A stretch of 64,000 bases of DNA from Elephas maximus indicus (taxonomy: Eukaryota; Chordata; Mammalia; Proboscidea; Elephantidae), in contig NC_064842.1 in NCBI RefSeq assembly GCF_024166365.1, positions 19,811,001 through 19,875,000 of the forward strand. The letters run 5' to 3'. The notes beneath the pieces were generated by a model. That model was given only the letters and a program-made list of their open reading frames with translations, was not told the origin of the DNA and made no database searches. Below are positions 43,570 to 53,095 of this stretch, in pieces. Both the position numbers and the translations under genes were made by a program. The first letter of the stretch is position 1. Every line of letters begins with the position of its first letter.

Positions 43570-44079
43570 AGCTGTGGCTTCGGCTTGAGATGAAGTCGAG
43601 ATTCAGTCTCGTCTAGACAAACAGGATGATGGGAAAGCGTGAGGCTTCTTGACTGGAGTAGAGGGGAGGAGGCGAGTTCTGGGAGAAAGAACGCAAACAA
43701 AAACAGTGAGGATGAGGAGGGACCCCGTGGTCCGTCTCAGACATGGGGTCCTCCCAGCACAGCGCCTTCATGGAGTTGTGTCCTTGGAGAGAGGTGCTGC
43801 AGGCAGAAATGGAAGGGCTTGCTTTCACACAGGACATGGGGACACAGAGCGAGGGAGGCAGAGGGCTTTCTCCTTCATCTGCACAGAAACACGGCATGAC
43901 TCCAGGCAGGCCACAAGCAGCTGTGATGGTGGCAAGTAGTAGCCCTCAGGTGGCTTCATGGGCAATGAGCAAGGAAGGGGAACAGGGCAAAAGAACATGA
44001 GAAGACTCTGTGAAGGGAGAAGACAAACCCTGCGGACCCCCACAGATGCTTGAAGAGGATTTTGCAAATTCCACCAACA
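43570..44079. other. Unassigned non-coding sequence
   Basis: Three plus-strand frames of 85-96 residues overlap here at 43639-44000. The overlap of all three frames and the lack of domains suggest chance in GC-rich DNA. Confidence 0.4.
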
Positions 44080-44262
44080 CCACTAGCAGTTGCCCTCGAG
44101 TTGACCCTGACTCAGGGTGACCCCATTGTGTCAGAGTAGAACTGTGCTCCATAGGGTTTTCGATGGATGATTTTTCAGAAGGAGATCACCAGGCCTTTCT
44201 TCTGAGGTGCCTCGGGGTAGACCCGAACCTCCAACTTTTCAGTTAACAGCCAGACACTCAAT
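44080..44262 (-). mobile_element. AfroSINE
   Basis: AGCAGTTGCCCTCGAGTTGA, CAGAGTAGAACTGTGCTCCA, AGGCCTTTCTTCTGAGGTGC and CGAACCTCCAACTTTTCAGT mark a minus-strand copy. Confidence 0.85.
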
Positions 44263-44469
44263 ATTAAGGAGGATGGGTTAGTATTGTTGTTGGGATCTCA
44301 TTAACACCTACACGCTGGGAAGACATGGTAGCCATGTAATTTATTGCCTAAATGGGAACACTATATTTTTATGATTAGTAAACGTCATTTTTTTTTTTCT
44401 ATCACTGCTTTCAAATATATTCTTGCTCCACTCATCGACAATCACTTAGGGCCTATGTGTATATATATA

Positions 44470-44960
44470 TATATTTTTAAATAAATTTTATTATGTTTTA
44501 GGTGAAATCTTACACAGCAAATTAGGTTCCCCTTTAAAAATTTTTATACAAATTATTCTGTGCCATTGGTTACCATTTTTACAGTGTGTCAGCATTCCCA
44601 TTATTTCCATTCTGTTTATTCTGTTTCCATTGATCTAGCTTCCTTTCCCCTCTTTGCCTTTTTTTTTTTTTTCCCCCTCTTTGCCTTTTTATCTTTGCTT
44701 TTGAGTAAATGTTGACTTTGGTCTCATATAGCTAATTGTTTAAAGGAGGACATTACTCATTGATGATATTGTTTCTTTTATAAGCCAATCTATTACTTGG
44801 CTGAAAGGTGACCTGCAGAAATAGCTTCAATTCCAAGTTAGAGAGTATCTTAGGGCAATAGTCTCGGGGGAGAGACTATAACTTTTCAAGTCACTTTTCA
44901 GTTCTCATTCTAAATATAAAGCCAGAGCTTCAGTCTTTTGGCCAAGTCAAAGCAGCAGCA
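44470..44960 (-). mobile_element. L1 3' UTR fragment (minus)
   Basis: TAAATTTTATTATGTTTTAG, TGAAATCTTACACAGCAAAT and CTTTCCCCTCTTTGCCTTTT follow the same order as the L1 3' UTR at 50230 and the insert at 15124. It is 5'-truncated. Confidence 0.7.
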
Positions 44961-45258
44961 GGGAAGGTCTGATCTGTCTCCTTGCTCCTCTTCCTCCGCT
45001 CACTCTACTAATTCTATCTTCTTCGCTGTTGGGTAGCAGAGGGATGAGAGCAAATGGTGACACTTTGGATAGTGAAAAGGGGCACTAATAATAATTACAC
45101 TGGGGCAACTGGAGTAAACTGGAACACTCTCCACAAAGTGACCATCCTTCAAGACCTCAGTGACAGGCAGGCCCTAGCCTGCATTTGCAGCCTTATTTAC
45201 CATCACTTTGGATCTAGTGTTTGGGCCAAGATGAACTATTTACTTCCCCCACCCCCAA
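44961..45258. other. Unassigned spacer
   Basis: No repeat or gene recognised. Confidence 0.4.
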
Positions 45259-45420
45259 ATGGAGCCTTGGCGGCCTAGTGGTTAAGAGCTCGGCTGTTAA
45301 CCAAAAGGTTGGCAGTTCAAATCCACCAGCTGCTTCTTGGAAGCCCTATGGGGTGGTTCTAGTCTGTCCTATGGGGTGGCTATGAGTCGTAACTGACTCC
45401 ATGGCACCCGACCACAACAA
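45259..45420 (+). mobile_element. AfroSINE (short variant)
   Basis: ATGGAGCCTTGGCGGCCTAG, GGTTGGCAGTTCAAATCCAC (B box), GAAGCCCTATGGGGTGGTTC and GGCTATGAGTCGTAACTGAC. Confidence 0.9.
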
Positions 45421-45489
45421 CTCCTCCCAAAGCTTGTTTTGCTGGAAGACTCTGTGGTAAAATGTGAAGATACAAGATTAGAACTTTGG

Positions 45490-46065
45490 AGATTTGGGGA
45501 ATTTAATCCCAGCTCTATGTCTTACCTGCTGTGTGGTCTTGGGCAAATCACACATCTTCCCTGCGTCTTGATTTCCTTATCTGTGTTGTTGTTCGTTGCC
45601 ATCAGGTTGGCTCTGACTCCTGGCAACCTTATGTATAACAGAATGGAACGCCTCTCAATCCTGCATCACCTTCATGATCGCTGGTACGTTTGAGTCCATT
45701 GTCGTGGCTATCATATAGTGCCTTCCAGCCTGGGAGCTCATCTTCCAGCACTGTATCAGACAATATTCTGTTGTGATCCATAAGGCTTTTATTGACTAAT
45801 TTTTGGAAGCAGATTGCCAGGCCTTTCTTACTAGTCTGTCTTAGTCTGGAAGCTCTGCCGAAACCTGTCCACGTGGGTGACCCTGCTGGTATTTGAATAC
45901 CTGGTGGCCTAGCTTCCAGCATCGTAGCAACACACAAGCCATCACAGTACAACAAACTGACAAATGGGTGATGGTCATCACCTATAGAAGTGGAGTCATA
46001 CCTTCTCTTCCACAGGGTTGTGAGATTAAATGACACAAACCGTGTGAGCATGTGATACAAACTTC
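45490..46065 (+). mobile_element. MIR split by a tRNA-Gly SINE
   Basis: The left half at 45490-45583 has GTGTGGTCTTGGGCAAATCA and TTGATTTCCTTATCTGT. The right half at about 46000-46065 has CACAGGGTTGTGAGATTAAA. They are in register and separated by the SINE. Confidence 0.75.
45584..45999 (-). mobile_element. tRNA-Gly-headed SINE (long variant) inserted in MIR
   Basis: TTGTTGTTCGTTGCCATCAG tail, CCTGCATCACCTTCATGATC, TCAGACAATATTCTGTTGTG, GGCCTTTCTTACTAGTCTGT and CTAGCTTCCAGCATCGTAGC mark a minus-strand copy. The tRNA-like head is lost at the right. Confidence 0.8.
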
Positions 46066-46192
46066 ATTGGGCCTTTGAATATTAGGATTTTTTCCTTTCC
46101 ATTTTTTCCAATCTCTTCTATGACCAGAGGAAAAGGGAGCCACAAAAGCAGTGTTGGAGTATAGGGGAAATGGGCCAAGTGTCTGTATTTTT

Positions 46193-46355
46193 GGAAACCC
46201 TGGTGGCGTAGAGGTTAAGTGCTACGACTGCTAACCAAAGGGTCGGCAGTTCGAATCCACCAGGCGCTCCTTGGAAACTCGGTGGGGCAGTTCTGCTCTG
46301 TCCTATAGGGCCGCTATGAGTTGGAATCAATAGCACTGGGCTTGGTTTGGTTTGG
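46193..46355 (+). mobile_element. AfroSINE with perfect target-site duplication
   Basis: GGAAACCCTGGTGGCGTAGA, AGTTCGAATCCACCAGGCGC (B box), GCAGTTCTGCTCTGTCCTAT and a TTGGTTTGG end. A perfect 12-bp repeat, GTCTGTATTTTT, lies at 46181-46192 and 46356-46367. It is the cleanest short-variant copy here. Confidence 0.97.
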
Positions 46356-46434
46356 GTCTGTATTTTTATCTATCCGACTTTCCCCAGGATTCATTTGGAT
46401 TCTTCATATCCCCATCAACCAGCCTGCAGAGGTT

Positions 46435-46565
46435 TGCTCTCTGTAAAATGTAAGCATCTCGAGTGCAGAGATTTTTGTCAGTTTTGTTCACTGATTATTC
46501 TTTGCACTTAGAGCAGTGCCTGGCATGTAGTAGGTGTTCAGTAAATAGTTGTTGAGTGAATGTAG
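46435..46565 (+). mobile_element. L2 3' end
   Basis: TGTAAGCATCTCGAGTGCAG, GTTCACTGATTATTC, AGCAGTGCCTGGCATGTAGT and AGTAAATAGTTGTTGAGTGA are the classic L2 3' segments. Confidence 0.8.
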
Positions 46566-46806
46566 CTTGTAATGCAACAATAACAAATATATTGATTATG
46601 CTGTTTCAGACTCCATTCCCCGCTGCATCCTGTCCATTTAAGAATCACTACTCCTAGCTTTGTTCCAAACACATTTGCTGAGCCTTGGTTCTGTGCTGGG
46701 TTCCAATGAGATAACTGGGGAAGGGGCGGATACAAAGATGGATAAGAAAACCCTTGACCTTTAGAAGTTTGAGGTCTAAAAGGGAGAATGGATACAAACG
46801 TAAATA
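46566..46806. other. Old repeat-like spacer
   Basis: CATTTGCTGAGCCTTGGTTC and AGGTCTAAAAGGGAGAATG resemble ancient L2-class sequence; otherwise unassigned. Confidence 0.35.
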
Positions 46807-47152
46807 AATCTGTCTTTGTTAGCTGCTGCTCAGCCCGCCCCCAACTCATGGCAGCTCCACGTGCAAGGGAACGAAGTACTGCCCTGTCCTGTGCCATCCC
46901 CACGACCGGTTGTGGATTGGACTGTTGTGACCCATAGGGTTTTCACTGGCTGATTTGCAAGTAGATCACCAAGCCTTTCTTCCTAGTCTTAGTATGGAAG
47001 CTCCACTGAAACATGTTCAGCATCATAGCAATGCATAAGCCTCCACTGACAAACGGGTGACGACTACCCACGAGGTGTATTAGCTAGGAATTGAACCCGC
47101 GTCTCCTGTGTGGAAGGTGAGGATTCTACCACTGAACCACCACTGCCCCCAA
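46807..47152 (-). mobile_element. tRNA-Gly-headed SINE
   Basis: The head at the right reads GATTCTACCACTGAACCACC and ATTGAACCCGCGTCTCCTGT in reverse complement (A and B boxes). The body has GGTTTTCACTGGCTGATTTG and CTGAAACATGTTCAGCATCA. A 7-bp repeat, GTAAATA, lies at 46800-46806 and 47153-47159. Confidence 0.85.
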
Positions 47153-47209
47153 GTAAATATAGCCCCTCTCTTTAATTCTTCCAGGTGAGACGCTATTACG
47201 TGTCCTATT

Positions 47210-47345
47210 GCTTAAAAAAACCCAGTGCTGTGGAGTCCATTCTGACTCATAGCGACCCTACAGGACAGACTAGAACTGCCCCATAGGGCTTCCAGGGAGC
47301 GGCTGGTGGATTTGAACTGCCAACCTTTTGGTCAGCAGCTCTTAA
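47210..47345 (-). mobile_element. AfroSINE
   Basis: CCCAGTGCTGTGGAGTCCAT, GACAGACTAGAACTGCCCCA and TGGATTTGAACTGCCAACC with the 5' head partly missing. Confidence 0.9.
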
Positions 47346-48034
47346 ACTTCATGTGCTTCTCTGACCAAACGATGTACATTTTTAACCTTCTTTTCGAAAA
47401 CGCTCAATTTTATCTTTCTGTTTTTCTTGTTAAACTGTCTGATAAGGGCCTGCCTACAACATATTTCTAGTTTCCTAGCAGTGATCATCCCTAACAATGA
47501 CATTCGATGCAAACTTCTTTATACCCTAACCTTGGGTATTTACCTGTAGTCAAGACCCCTTAATATTTAAGGAGCCGTCTAACCTCAAACTCGAAATGGG
47601 AATCATGAACAGCAAATTACACTGGCTTCCCGAAAGGGCCCAGGACTCCTGTGATGAACAGCTTCTCCGCTCTGACTGTAAAGATTTAATGGATAGAACT
47701 TTCAGCTGAAGACAGAAACTATTTTGTGTGTTGAATCTAAATGTGGGCACTTAAACATGCAGACTCATAATGGGTAAGAAATTGACTGCAAGGAAATAGG
47801 ACGACTAACCAAGAGTTGACAAGCTGGCCTTGTGGGATGTGAAGTGTGAACAAAAGAAATGGCTCGAAAACAGCTGAAGTGCTGAGGACAGGGCGATGAG
47901 TTTAGAATAGGAATACTGACAAGTGAGGTAGTTCGGATACTTGGGAAAGTCAGTGATTCAAGAGACATTGTGGGGATCAGGGAGGCCAGAGAGCGCCTAG
48001 CTTGAGTGTCAAAGGGGCCACTGGGAAAGATCTA
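47346..48034. other. Unassigned non-coding sequence
   Basis: No gene or repeat family identified. Minus-strand frames at 47550-47968 are short and lack domains. Confidence 0.4.
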
Positions 48035-48150
48035 GATTCAGAAGCTTGGATTCTGGTCCTGATTCTGCTAGCTGACCATAAGAGAGTCACTGCAATTTGC
48101 TTGATCCAGTGTCCTCTTCAGCTGCCTAATAGAAGATTAGACTCAACCAG
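48035..48150 (+). mobile_element. MIR fragment
   Basis: GATTCTGGTCCTGATTCTGC, TAGCTGACCATAAGAGAGTC and GTGTCCTCTTCAGCTGCC match the 5' and central parts of MIR. Confidence 0.6.
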
Positions 48151-48249
48151 TGGTTTGCCGCCTTAGCTGCAAATTAAAATCACCTACAATACCTGAGCTT
48201 CACGCCCAAGATAATTCCGACTTAACTGGTGCGAGGTGAGGCATAGGCA

Positions 48250-48850
48250 TGGGTGTATTTTAATAGCCTTATTGAGATATAATTCACATACCATAAAATC
48301 CACCCACTTAAAATGTACAGTTCAACTGGTTTTAGTATATAGACGGAGTTGTGCAGTCGTTGCCACAATTGTAGAGCATTTTTATCACTCCAAAAATAAA
48401 CCTGTGTGCCCATTAGCAGTTATACCCCATTTCCCCCTCCCACAACCCCTAGGCAACCACTAATCTCCTTTCTCTTTCGAGGGATTTGCCTATTCTGGTC
48501 ATGTCTTATAAAAGGAAACATATAATACGTGATTTTCGTGATGGCTTCTTTCACTTAGCATAATATTTGCAAGGTTCATTCATGTTGTAGCATGTATTAG
48601 TATTTCATTTCTTTTTTATTACTGAATAATCTTCTACTTATATGGAGCCCTGGTGGCACAATGGTTACAGAGCTCAGCTACTACCCAAAAAGTTGGCAGT
48701 TTGTATCTATCTACCAGCAGCTCCTTGGAAGCCCTATGGGGCAGTTCTCCTCTGTCCTATAGGGTTGTTATAAGTCAGAATTGACTTGACTGCAAGAGGT
48801 TTGTTTTGTTTTTGTATGCTATACCACATTTTAGGCTTGAGTATTTTTTT
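48250..48850 (-). mobile_element. Old L1 3' region, split by an AfroSINE
   Basis: CTTATTGAGATATAATTCAC, ACCATAAAATCCACCCACTT, AAATGTACAGTTCAACTGGT and CTTTCACTTAGCATAATATT are the reverse complement of an old L1 3' UTR. It resumes after the AfroSINE with ATGCTATACCACATTTTAGG. Confidence 0.8.
48645..48812 (+). mobile_element. AfroSINE inserted in old L1
   Basis: GGAGCCCTGGTGGCACAATG, AGTTGGCAGTTTGTATCTAT, AGCCCTATGGGGCAGTTCTC and a TTTGTTTTGTTTTT end. No clear target duplication. Confidence 0.9.
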
Positions 48851-48908
48851 AAAGCTCCAGGAAGTTCTAATATGTAGCCAGGATAAGAACCATTGTTGTT
48901 GGTTGTTG

Positions 48909-49395
48909 TCTTAGTATCTAGCGCTGCTATAACAGAAATGCAACATGTGGGTGGCTTTTCCAGACAGAAATTTATTTTCTCACAGTTTAAAAACCAAAAA
49001 ACAAACAAAAAACCCACTGCCATCAAGTCAATTCCAACTCATGGCAACCATATAGGACAGAGTAGAATTGCTCCATAGAGTTTCCAAGGAACACCAAGGT
49101 AGGTTCGAACTGCTGACCTTTTGGTTAGGAGCCAACTCTTAACCACTAGGCTACCAATGTTTTCTCACAGTTTAACAACACACAGTTTAGGAGTCTAGAA
49201 ATTCAAATTCAGGGTGCTGGCTCTACAGGAAGGCTTTGTTTCTCTGTTGGCTCTGGAGGAAGGTCCTTGTCTCTTCTGATCTTCTCCTGCACAATCTTCA
49301 TGTGGCTTGGAATCTCCCTTTATTATAACCACAGACATAGGTGTTAGAATTTACAACACATATCTTTGGGGGACATAATTCAATCCATAACAGTT
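48909..49395 (-). mobile_element. MaLR-type LTR, split by an AfroSINE
   Basis: The left end reads TCTTAGTATCTAGCGCTGCT and the right end GGGGGACATAATTCAATCCA, which are the ends of the family seen at 4508 in reverse complement. An AfroSINE splits it. Confidence 0.85.
48991..49159 (-). mobile_element. AfroSINE inserted in MaLR LTR, with target-site duplication
   Basis: A minus-strand copy: ACTGCCATCAAGTCAATTCC, GGACAGAGTAGAATTGCTCC, GGTTCGAACTGCTGACC and AACCACTAGGCTACCAATG. A perfect 16-bp repeat, TTTTCTCACAGTTTAA, flanks it at 48975-48990 and 49160-49175. Confidence 0.97.
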
Positions 49396-49577
49396 GCCAT
49401 CAAGTCAATTCCAACTTATGGGGACCCCAAGTGCACACTGTAGAACTGGTTTTCAAGACTGTGACCTTTTGGAAGCAGATTGCCAGGCTTTACTTTTGGG
49501 ATACCTCTGGGTGGGTTTGAACTGCCAACTTTTTGGTTAGTAGTTCAGCACTTAACCATTTATGCCACACAGACACC
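49396..49577 (-). mobile_element. AfroSINE
   Basis: Directly adjoining the LTR end: GCCATCAAGTCAATTCCAAC, GTAGAACTGGTTTTCAAGAC, AGATTGCCAGGCTTTACTTT and GGTTTGAACTGCCAACTTTT. Confidence 0.85.
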
Positions 49578-49733
49578 ATTAGATGGCCATTTGGACTCTG
49601 CTGGGCTCTGTAGTTCATCTGGGTAGATAGAACAGGATTAAGTCATCCAGAGCCCGTCTCTAACAATGCTGTGTATGTGTCATAATTTACTGGCAAGGGA
49701 ACAGTTTGTACCTCTAGTTTGTACTACCTTGTT

Positions 49734-50152
49734 GTTATGGATTGAATTATGTCCTCCAAAAATACTGTGTTGTAAATCCTGCTCTATGCCTGTGATTATA
49801 ATCCCATTTGGGTGTGGGTTGTCTTTGTTATATTAATGACACAGGATTACTGTAGGGTGTGTCTGGAGTCAATCTCTCGAGATATAAAAGTGATTAAACA
49901 AGGAAGCAAGTGAGCAGAGATGGGGTAGGATAGATGCCAAGACACACAGAGATTTCTAAGGAACCGGGTTGCAGAAGCTGAAGACACTAGGACCTTCCTC
50001 CAGAGCTGACACAGAGAGAAAGTGTTCCTCTAGAGGTGGCACCCTGAATTTGGACTTCTAGCCTCCTAAATTGTGATAAAATAAATTTCTGTTTGTGAAA
50101 GCCACCCACTTAGGATTATTTCTGTTCTAGCAGCACTGAGTGACTAAGATAC
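49734..50152 (+). mobile_element. MaLR-type LTR
   Basis: It starts TTATGGATTGAATTATGTCC and ends TCTAGCAGCACTGAGTGACT. GATATAAAAGTGATT gives a TATA-like box near 49880 and AAATAAATTTCTG a polyadenylation signal near 50080. It shares family and orientation with the copy at 4508. Confidence 0.85.
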
Positions 50153-50224
50153 TTGCTGTGTAGTACAGTTGACCGTCGCACTCTAAGAAGCTGGGGGTGT
50201 GTGAGGCAGTGGATGACTCACATT

Positions 50225-52118
50225 CTGTTCTTCATGTGCTTTAGGTGAAAGTTCACAGTTCAAATTAATTTCTCATACAAAAATTTATACAAATATTGTT
50301 ATGCGACCCTAGTTGCAATCCCTATAACGTGACGGCACATTCCCCCTTTCCACTCCAGGTTTCCTGTGTCCATTCAATCAGCCTCTATCCCTTTCTGCCT
50401 TCTCATCCCGCCTCCCGACAGGATCTGCCCATTTAGTCTCCTGTGTCTGCTTGACTTGAACTAAGAAGCACACTCTTAACAAGTACTGTTTGATGTTATA
50501 GTTCAGTCTAATCTTTGTCTGGAGTTGGCTTCAGGAATGAGTTTAGTTCTGGGTTAACAGAAAGTCTTGGGGCCATTTCTTCTGGGGTTCCTGTGGTCTC
50601 AGTCAGATCATTAAGTCTGGTCTTTTTTATGTGAATTTGAGTTCTGCACCCCACTTTTCTCCTGCTCCATCAGGGATTCTCTGTTGTGTTACCTGTCAGG
50701 GCAATCATTCGTGGTAGCTGGGCACCATCTCTAGTTCTTCTTTCGGGCTGATGGAGTCTTTAGTTCATGTGGCCATTTTGGCTCTTAGGCTAATATCTTC
50801 CTTGTGTCTTTGGTGTTCTTCATTCTCTTTTGCTCCAGGTGGATTGGGACCATCTTAGATGGCCACTCACAAGCTTTTAAGACCCCAGATGCCACTCATT
50901 AAAGTGGGGCAGAACATTTTCTTAATAAACTTTGTTATGCCAATTGACCTAGATGTCCCCAGAGACCATGGTCCCCAGACCCCCACACCTGCTACTCTGT
51001 CCCTCAAAGTGGTTGTGTTCAGGAAACTTCTTAGGTTTTGGTTTAGTTCAATTGTGCTGACTTCCCCTGTATTGTGTGTTGTCCTTCCCTTCACCTAAGA
51101 TAACTCTTATCTACTATCTAGTTAGTGAATTCCCCTCACCCTCCCACCCTACCCTCGAAACCATGAAAGAATGTTTTCTTCTGAGTTTAAACCTTTTCTT
51201 GAGTTCTCATAATACTGGTTTCATACAGTATTTGTCCTTTTGCCACTGACTAATTTCACTCAGCATAATGGCTTCCAGATTCATCCATGTTGTGACATGT
51301 TTCTCAGATTCATCATTGTTCTTTATTATTGCGTAGTACTCCATTTGTATGAATATACCGTAATTTGTTTATCCATTCATCTGTTGGTGGGCACCTAGGT
51401 TGTTTCCATCTTTTTGCTATTGTGAACAGTGCTGCAATGAACACAGGTGTGCATATGTCTATTTGTGTGAGGGCTCTTATTTCTCTAGGACATAGTCCAA
51501 AGAGTGGGATTGCTAGATCATATGGAACTTCTAGTTCTAGCTTTTTAAGGAAGTGTCAAAATGATTTTCAAAGTGGTTGTACCATTTTACATTCCCACCA
51601 GCTGTGTGTAAGTGTTCTAGTCTCTCTACAACCTCTCCAACATTTCTTATTTTGTGTTTTTTGGATTAATGCTACCCTTGTTGGGGTGAGATGGTATCCA
51701 TTGTAGTTTTGATTTGTATTTCTCTAGTGGCTAATGATAGAGAGCATTTCCTCATGTATTTGTTAGCCACATGAATGTCTTCTTTGGTGAAGCACCCGTT
51801 CATATCCTTTGCCCATTTTTCAGTTGGGTTATTTGTCTTTTTGTTATTAAGCTTTTGCAGTATCTTATAGATTTTAGAGATTAGATGCTGATTGGATATG
51901 TCATAGCCCAAATTTTTTTCCCAGTCTGTAGGTTGTCTTTTTACTTTTTTGGTGAAGTCTTTTGATGAGCGTAAGTGTTTGGTTTTTAGGAGCTCCCAGT
52001 TATCTAGTTCTTCTTTGGGTGTTTGTGCATTGTTAGTTATGTTTTGTATTCTGTTTATGCCATGTATTAGGGATCCTAGCAGCATCTCTATTTTTCTTCC
52101 ATGATTTTTATCATTTTA
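50225..52118 (-). mobile_element. Older L1, 3' part (left of the nested insertion)
   Basis: This has the L1 3' UTR (about 50225-51170) and the ORF2 C-terminal segment (about 51170-52118) on the minus strand. It stops at about 52118 in the ORF2 sequence for IHGIN/MLLGS, and the next base of the same ORF2 is found at about 59712 on the other side of the younger L1. The two pieces therefore belong to one element. Confidence 0.9.
51132..51154 (-). other. G-quadruplex-capable run in the older L1 3' UTR
   Basis: The plus strand has five C-runs of three or four at 51132-51135, 51139-51141, 51143-51145, 51147-51149 and 51152-51154, with loops of 1-3 bases, so the minus (L1 sense) strand meets the G3+N1-7 rule. 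A polypurine G-rich tract in the 3' UTR is a known feature of mammalian L1. Confidence 0.85.
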
Positions 52119-53044
52119 GACTTTTTTAAAAAATAATTTTTATTGTGCTTTAAGTGAAAGTTTACAAATCAAGTCAGTCTCTCACACAAAAACCCATACA
52201 CACCTTGCTACACACTCCCAATTACTCTTGCCCTAATAAGACAGCCTGCACTCTCCCTCCACTCTCTCTTTTCGTGTCCTTTTCACCAGCTTCTAACCCC
52301 CTCCACCCTCTCATCTCCCCTCTAGGCAGGAGATGCCAACATAGTCTCAAGTGTCCACCTGATCCAAGAAACTCCTCACCAGCATTCCTCTCTAACCCAT
52401 TGTCCAGTCCAATCCATGTCTGAAGAGTTGGCTTTGGGAATGGTTCCTGTCCTGGGGCAACAGAAGGTCTGGGGGCCATGACCACCAGGGTCCTTCTAGT
52501 CTCAGTCATACCATTAAGGTTGGTCTTATGAGAATTTGGGGTCTGTATCCCACTGCTCTCCTGCTCCCTCAGGGGTTCTCTGTTGTATTCCCTGTCAGGG
52601 TAGTCATCAGTTGTAGCCGGCACCATCTAGTTTTTCTGGTCTCAGGATGATGCAGTCGATGGTTCATGTGGCCCTGTCTGTCTCTTGGGCTTGTAATCAC
52701 CTTGTGTCCTTGGTGTTCTTCATTCTCCTTTGATACAGGTGGGTTGAGACCAATTCATGCATCTTAGATGGCTGCTTGCTAGCATTTAAGACCCCAGATG
52801 CCACTCTTCAAAGTGGGATGCAGAATGTTTTCTTAATAGATTTTATTATGCCAATTGGCTTAGATGTCCCCTGAAACCATGGTCCCCAGACCCCTGCCCC
52901 TGCTATGCTGGCCTTCGAAGCATTCAGTTTCTTCAGGAAACTTCTTTGCTTTTGGTTTAGTCCAATTGTGCTGACCTCCCCTGTATTGTGTGCTGTCTTT
53001 CCCTTCACCTAAAGTAGTTCTTATCTACTAGTGAATACCCTTCT

Positions 53045-53066
53045 CCCACCCTCCCTCCTTACCCCC
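53045..53066 (-). other. G-quadruplex-capable run in the younger L1 3' UTR
   Basis: C-runs on the plus strand at 53045-53047, 53049-53051, 53053-53055 and 53062-53066 give four G-runs on the L1 sense strand with loops of 1, 1 and 6 bases. It sits at the same place in the 3' UTR as the run in the older copy. Confidence 0.85.
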
Positions 53067-53095
53067 TCTCGTAACCACAAGAGAATGTTTTCTTC

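Noticed and set aside
43639-44000. Three overlapping frames as coding exon
   Set aside because: All three registers are open in GC-rich DNA, no domain or splice sites of note.
51365-51706. Plus-strand frames of about 100-150 residues across 51-63 kb as genes
   Set aside because: They are antisense shadows of the minus-strand L1 ORF2 and ORF1.
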